This document shows positions 57,541-64,000 of a stretch of DNA of 64,000 nt, in pieces. The first letter of the stretch is position 1; each line of letters begins with the position of its first letter. The translations under genes and the position numbers were made by a program. The notes below the pieces were generated by a model that was given only the letters and a program-made list of their open reading frames with translations, was not told the origin of the DNA and searched no databases. This DNA is from Rhea pennata (lineage: Eukaryota > Chordata > Aves > Rheiformes > Rheidae), in NCBI RefSeq assembly GCF_028389875.1, contig NC_084670.1, positions 14,293,383 through 14,357,382 of the forward strand, read 5' to 3'.

Positions 57541-60500
57541 GGTTCTTAATGGATTTTGGCTGCTGAGACACTTGGGAAAATGTATTTAAAATTTCCTCCT
57601 TGTAACACCATTAAGAGCAATTCTAAACTCAGTTATACACACTTTTGGAAATAGTTTAGCATTCATTTTGACCTTAGGCTTGCCTTTGGTCCAATGGCAA
57701 ATTTAATATCATGTACAAACCATCTCCGTTCAATGACTGGGCATAAAGGTTGATGAGGTGTCATGGAAGGAGGACTCAGAAATGTATATTTGATATTTCC
57801 TCAAGACTGTTAAAGGTACAAAACAGTTGCAAGTTATGCACATAGTCAGACTGCTAAACTCTCTCCAGAAAGAGCAAGGTTTTCTTGAGTTGCAGCTATT
57901 CACCAGGGAGGAGAGGTGTGAAACCAGAAGCCTGAAAACAAATTTACAGTGGGCTCTCTCCAACAGTCACTTTACACTATTACTTCATTTACTTAGAGTT
58001 ATGCCACTGGACTGAGCAGTAATGAAGCTTATTACTCTGGTGCTAGAGTACGTGAGACGGTGCTGCACTGGACATGGCTGGAGCATGACCTGTGCCAGTG
58101 ACTCACAGCAAATGTGCATCACAAACTCCTCCGTGTGGCCTCTCGCAACCACGATGTCTGGGCCACAGCACCTTCTCTGCAACATTCCTCAGCTGGATGA
58201 TGAGGAAAGCCACAAGCCAAAGACTGTCTTGTCTGGAGATCTTCATTACTGACTCCTCCAGAAATCTTGACAATTTTTAGATCACAGCTTTCTTTCATAA
58301 TAGAATAGATGTATATCTGGATGAATATTCAGGTCTTCCTGGAAATGAGATATATGTCTAGTAAAATATTTAAAATTATATGACAGACATTTGTACTGTT
58401 ATGACAGATTAATATTTTAGGTGTTGGTTCTCCATAAGTTTAGAAGGTGAAAAATTAAGTGCACGTGGATTTTCCGATATTTTTTTCCAGGTGTTAACTA
58501 AACAAAGTCGTTAGGCAGCAACAGTAACATCAGAAAATGAAATGAGAGTAGTCTTCAGGTATTATTAGCAATTGTTACCCATTACACCCTCAATAGTTGA
58601 GAGGACACATGAATTTTCCTAAAAAGAAATAATGTTTTGAGAAGCTGGGGACACAAACCCAAGGAAGACAGAGTACTAGATATAGAGATGCCCACTCCCT
58701 CATTACAAAATGATCAGTTCGTACACTTTCCATTTAATTCATCCAAGTCCGATGGAAAAGTAAATGGAAACAAGCTATTAAAACTCTCTGAGCTGTAGCA
58801 GTTTCATACTTTTTTAACCTTCAGTTAAACCGGTCTTTGGTTACATAGTAGTAATTTTGGAAGGAAGTATTTCATAAAATGCATACCTATTTACTAAAGG
58901 AAGAAATGCCTTGTCACATTGTTTGCAGCCCACAATGGAAGGAAATGCATAGCAACAATGTAATATTCTAAGCAATTCTGCTCCTGCTTCAGCTACACTG
59001 CTTTCATGATACTGCTAATCAATGATATCGCTTGACCTCCGCAGTAATACTGTGCTGAATTGGCCATACTTCCACAGCACAGAATACAAAAATTATATAA
59101 GCAAGAATATTAATTTAAGTGATGTTATTAACAACATATTGAAATAATGCCTAAGGGACACTTAACTACAATACCTTTCAATTTTAATAAAAGACTTTAT
59201 AAGATATAACTTAGATTTGTTCTAACTGGATACTGAAAATACTACTTTTGTTTTCTCTAATGGGGGAATGCCAAAAGAGTCTAAGCCTGCTATCAGCATG
59301 TAAACAGCTGAATGCTAGACAGTTAATTAAAATCATTAATAGGATCCTCCCATCTGCACATGTTCTCTCTTTTTTAACAGCTCTTTTCTATCCAGGTTTG
59401 GTTTCTTGGGAATGAAGAGAAAGTGATCTCAAAATTGTTGTATCCATTATTACTTTTAAAGGACAAGCTGATAAACTCAGTGAGTGGAAAGGAGAAGCAT
59501 CTAGAGGTGGAGGTTCACAGCACCAGGCTCTAATCATTTCTCCAAAGCAGACACGTCTTTCCAGCTAGCTCTGAGAGAGTAACCCGAAATCTAGCACTTT
59601 AAGAAAATGAATAAAAGGAAGAAGGGTGAGAGCCACACTTTTTAAAGCCAATACGATGTCTTGGTAGTGAGCAGGAAAATACTGGAGAAATAAATAAAAT
59701 GCTATTAAATAAGCCTTCTACAAACAACTTCTATGTGCCTAATTTGGTTGCAGAGGAATGAATTTTAATGTTGGTATGGATTTTATATACAACTTGTATC
59801 ATAACTTTTTTTGAGCTACAAACAATGAAAAGAAATTCTTAAAAAGTGATGGGAAATATCTTCCTTTTTTTAAGGGAAAGAGAATATATGGTGTTGAGTG
59901 TAATAGAGAGGATGACAGCTGTATAAGAGGGCTTCAGTAAGATGAGGTAGGCTGCTTTGAATTTACAGGGTAGTTGTACCATAAATGAAACATGAATGCA
60001 GCCTAATTAACCTGATTAGAGCTATTGCTTCTACTCTGCAATTGTCTTTACATAACACATTCTGCTTGGGTAACAGACTCTTATTACCTGCTGTTGTACT
60101 GCTGCCGATAGCACTGCACTCTGCTTGTTCTTTATTCATGTTGCTGAATTATGGTGCAGTGATGCCATTTCCATCCTGCTAATACATAGCCTAATGACAA
60201 AGCAGGGATTAGCAAAACAGCTCCCAAGCAACCATAGCTGGTTAAAATAGATATAATCAGCTGGCTAAGCTAAGTGATTTTCAGCTTTCAGATTTCCTCA
60301 TTTCTAAAGATGAAGAAACCTTACTTAAAAATTATAAAAAATAACTCATACCTATCTCACATTTAACATGCATTCCTTGAAATTTTTTCATTATATTCTG
60401 CATTTGCTATTGTAGTAGAGCCTCCAAGATAATGTCTGATATTCTCTCTGGAGACTCTGGACAGTGTCTAATGAATAAGAATGTGTTCTCAGTTGGGTAA

Positions 60501-61871
60501 ATTGCCATTTGCTTATTCTAGTATATTCACAAAGGGATTTTATTACATTAGCTTGATTTAAAAGGTAGCTTTTGTTTTTTTGTTTACTTCCATTCCTTTT
60601 ACTAGAAAGAAGCCAACAGGCCCTACTGTTATCATAGTTTGATGCTGGCACACCACCAATGGAGTGGTAACTGTGGGAATCAGATACAGTGTTTGCAAAA
60701 TGAAAGAGGAAGAAATGCTATTTACATTTTGTCTAACTCTTGGAATATGTATGGTTCAAAAGAAGTCATTGATAAAATTTTAGAGTACAGCTGGTAGAAT
60801 TTATTTTCAATAAATTTGATTTTCATTAATATATGCAGATAAACTGAAACCATGTTTTTGTGCATTTCAATGAACTTCTCAAAGGGATTGTTTCTGATGT
60901 CTAGCATGATTTCACCTGTCATTTCCAGAGAAAAGAATGAAAGTGAGAAAAAGAGAGGAAGACTGTAGAACTGAAAACCCTAGCATTCTCAATCCAAAAA
61001 TGAATTGCTGCAATGCAACTTAGTTTTATTAAAATGCTCAAAAGTCTTTTTTAAAAAAAATCAAGTAGAGAAAACGCATTCTGGAGCCTTATAATTCACC
61101 ATCATTGCTGTCATCATTAGTTAATCAGCTAGCCCACTAATTAAGCAGCTTTGGGACTTTTTCCCCCTCTTTCATACTATTTCCGAAGTCATTCATTAGG
61201 GTTAAATGTCAGACAACTTGTCATTTGAGATTTGAGTCACGTCATATTTGAGGACTGGTGTTTGCTATGTAATTCTGTTGCACTAGAAGATAACTTCTCC
61301 AAGTTTATCTTAACCCTAATTTAGACTTCACGGTCACAGAGTGATTAGCTTTTGTGGCATTGGTACTGTAGCCCTGAAATTTAGTGTTACCATATCTCCA
61401 CCTCAGGTATTTGGGGAATGAAATGGTGGCTGCACAAATAACACACCAGAGAGTTTGTGCACGCTGCATTTAACATTGTTCTTCTATAGGTAGAGGTACT
61501 GTTTGTGACTGCATTCTTGGTTAGACCTATAATGGTTAATATATTATTCAGAGAGAAATGTTACTTGTGTAACATTTACCTGGATATACCGTGTATCATA
61601 AAATGTCAGCACTGCGTAATAGCTTTGCTCACCATCACCTGCAGTAGGGAGGTGAGGGGGAGCCAAGCCATCCAGTATGTCTTAGCTGCAAGGAAGGCAG
61701 AGCATAACCTGGCTTAGCAGAGACTTGGTAGTAGCCCTTTTGCAGGAGGTGCCATGAACAGATGAGCTACAGTGCAGACAGCGCTGCATAAAGAGGCCTG
61801 TTGTCCTCTGTAATCCACCACCTTGGTGAGCATCCTCTATCTGTAGAATAAAGCATGAAGTACTAGTCGAA

Positions 61872-61894
61872 AAGAAAGTCTTTAAGACTTTCTT
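61872..61894. repeat. Perfect 11-bp-arm palindrome
   Basis: AAGAAAGTCTT, one T, then AAGACTTTCTT. It lies in the upstream intergenic region. Confidence 0.85.
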
Positions 61895-64000
61895 GTTCTT
61901 TACATCAGGCCAAGTATATTAAGATGTAAAACTGCAGGATCTCCTGAGAAAGGACTTGGGCTTATTATTATTATTTTAAGGTGTGGTGCTGTAAAAATAT
62001 AAAATGAATGCTCCAAATTGTTTCGTATTCTGTGGCTCCACCTAAAAGGTATAAGATTCTTCCCAAATGAAAGTGGAAAGTATTGACTTTTTCCCCAGAA
62101 GCCAGTATTACCAGGTATAATGATTACTATTTTTCTCTTTTGTAGACCTTTACTTTAGTTATGTACTCCCTCATACCACAGGACCACCGTCAGAGCATTA
62201 TGAATCTAGATCATTCTCCTATATTAGAGCGTCAGTTAAGTTTATGATATCAGGATGCAAGCTCAATATAAACTTACTCTAGGTACAGAATATATGAGGA
62301 GTGCGATGCCTTTGTTTCACAGCACTAGGTCACTGTGACACCAGGTCATGGGTCAGATAAGATAAGCAGTGTATTATTCTCAAGGAAGGAGCAGATAATA
62401 CTTTGCCAGTTTAAACAACAGGCATCGACTTTACCCTCGAAAAAATGCAAAATCACCTACCAGTATGTAATCAATGACTTTGACTTCCAAAGATTCAAGG
62501 GTCTAATCATATCAAAATGAGAACAAGATTTTGTTTTCAAGTTAATATGAAAGTTAATTCAATAATAAATTGAGCACCATATGTTTTGTTATTTTGAAAG
62601 AAAGTTGCTACACATTTATTCCTACTATAGCATATATTAATCATAATCCCATTCTCTGTATAAAACAGTTTTTGGTTAGAATATTAAATGGAGCACTGAC
62701 AAGCATATCTATTTATCAAGCAAGCATATGCTTTCTACAGTGCTATGTTTCCACATTGCTCATAAATGGCATAGGACAAAACTAACACTTGAATATAACT
62801 TTGGATAAGACTATGAAGAATTAATTATTTTATTTCTAATACAGGGAATGAGGGCTGAACAAATTCCTATATCTAGGAGGGACAGGATCTAGATGTGGAT
62901 CCAGGTATGCAATTTTATACTCTTAATAAATGCATTTCTCCTACCTTGTGGAAAATTTCTTGCTCACTTGACTCTCTGTTGGAACAATTCCAACTTTTTT
63001 CTGGTGAATACTATCCTTTGCTGCAGGAAGAATTTTAAATGGCCAGAATGATAAAAATTTCATTCTGTAGCATGGTGCATACAGCGTTAACGTTTAACAG
63101 CTCAAATTCTATTTTCAAGGCTTTTTAATCTGAATATAGGCAAAAGCTAAAGGCAGATTCTGGCTCACTACCCTCTCTGTCCCATACTGAAGTTAATGGG
63201 ATCTGTTCATTGACTTTAACTGGAGCTATGTCTAGTATTATTGACACTAATTTGCTCTTTGAGTAATCTCTGTAACTAGGAATAAAATAGTTCTCAATAT
63301 GAACAGGGCTTGAAAATTTTGCTTTATCATATCTCAGAGCATTTTTAAAAGTCTTTAAGCCTTTATTCCAGAAACCATACAGTTTCATAACTGTATATGT
63401 ATTTTTTACAGTAATACTTGAATTCATTTCCTTTTGCTCATCTCCGGAGAAAACACTACAAAGATTATTATTATTTTGGTGTGTAAAGGCAAATGACAGG
63501 GAAAGCAACTTCTGAATTTAATTTTCAAGCAATTGATCAACAATTAACATTGAGCTCTAAACCGAAATGGGAAATAATTATTCAATTCTTTAATTCTTCA
63601 GGGAAGGCAATAGAATAAAGCCAACCAGAGAAATACCCTGGGCAGTTACTATAGCTTTGTCCCACTGGCTTTCCTTCCTCCTCCGGCAAGTTAGTTGTGA
63701 TACATTCATAGGCCAATAGTTTCTGCTGGGAGAAACTCATGTAGCTTAGTGAAAGCACATGGAACTGGGTCAGTTTACCTCAGCTGAATATCCAACCCAA
63801 TATTTTTTTAACTTAGGAAGGTGTTGGTTGATGTTACCTTTTAATTTTTCTAGTGGTTTTCTAAAAACAACTAAATACCTTTGAGGTGGCTATTAGTGTC
63901 TGAACCCTGCATTTGTTCCATAGAGCTCATGCTGAAAAATACAAAGAAACACAAGACAAGTCATGCAAGTATTGTCAAGTATGTGCTTCCAACTTTTATA

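Larger units (their letters stand above)
56815..64000. other. Upstream intergenic region, no gene found
   Basis: This 7.2-kb stretch upstream of the gene has only short ORFs, none with recognisable domains or paired splice signals. The longest, 127 codons on the minus strand at 63125-63508, contains an old-repeat core. It holds scattered oestrogen-receptor-type half-sites (57135-57139, 57669-57673, 58086-58090) but no full palindromic element that I could see by eye. A short perfect palindrome is at 61872-61894. Confidence 0.6.

Noticed and set aside
63125..63508. 127-codon minus-strand ORF upstream of the gene
   Set aside because: It has no recognisable domain and overlaps an old-repeat core, and its composition is that of AT-rich noncoding DNA.
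1..64000. CRISPR arrays, operons, bacterial-type promoters or phage-like elements
   Set aside because: The sequence is animal nuclear DNA with spliced exons. The repeats are microsatellites and homopolymers, not spaced direct repeats.

Overview
The window is animal nuclear DNA, AT-rich and intron-rich, and carries one protein-coding gene that I can support: a complete vitellogenin (egg-yolk precursor) on the minus strand, from a start codon at 56800 to a stop codon at 14078. I rebuilt it as 35 coding exons. All 34 introns begin GT and end AG, every junction keeps the reading frame, and the spliced reading frame is 5847 nt (1948 residues plus stop). Thirty-five exons, a 21-nt exon 2 and a 152-nt exon 3 are the known layout of chicken VTG2. 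A long serine-rich phosvitin exon and the conserved RFRSAH, VPGAA and CGVCG segments point to an egg-laying sauropsid (bird, crocodilian or turtle). Diverged CR1-like and other old interspersed repeats fit that. I cannot name the species. Compared from memory with chicken VTG2 the protein is clearly a different paralogue, so I call it VTG1-like; the paralogue name is an inference.

Layout from low to high coordinate: 1-13.88 kb is the downstream intergenic region, with no gene I can support. It holds homopolymer tracts, one CpG-dense patch near 8.5-8.8 kb, a G-rich tract near 11.4 kb and two CTCF-like motifs. The 3' UTR and two AATAAA signals lie at 13.88-14.08 kb. Exons 35 to 26 (14.1-23.9 kb) encode the C-terminal tail, the von Willebrand factor D domain and most of lipovitellin-2. 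Exons 25 to 23 (24.9-27.1 kb) encode a second Ser/His-rich insert, the RFRSAH segment and phosvitin. Exons 22 to 13 (27.7-41.6 kb) encode the large beta-sheet part of lipovitellin-1. Exons 12 to 1 (41.7-56.8 kb) encode the N-terminal lipid-transport module and signal peptide. A TATA box and a FOXA-like site sit just upstream, and 57-64 kb is upstream intergenic sequence with no exon found.

How the product works (known for the family): liver makes vitellogenin under oestrogen, secretes it into blood carrying lipid and phosphate, and oocytes take it up by receptor. There it is cut to lipovitellin-1, phosvitin, lipovitellin-2 and a C-terminal fragment. The gene looks intact, with no frameshift or internal stop. 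Its main oddities are a pure (AGC)12 serine run outside the phosvitin exon, an 84-bp tandem duplication inside phosvitin, a cysteine-rich exon 10, and an exon-like 129-nt open segment in intron 19 that does not fit the vitellogenin frame.
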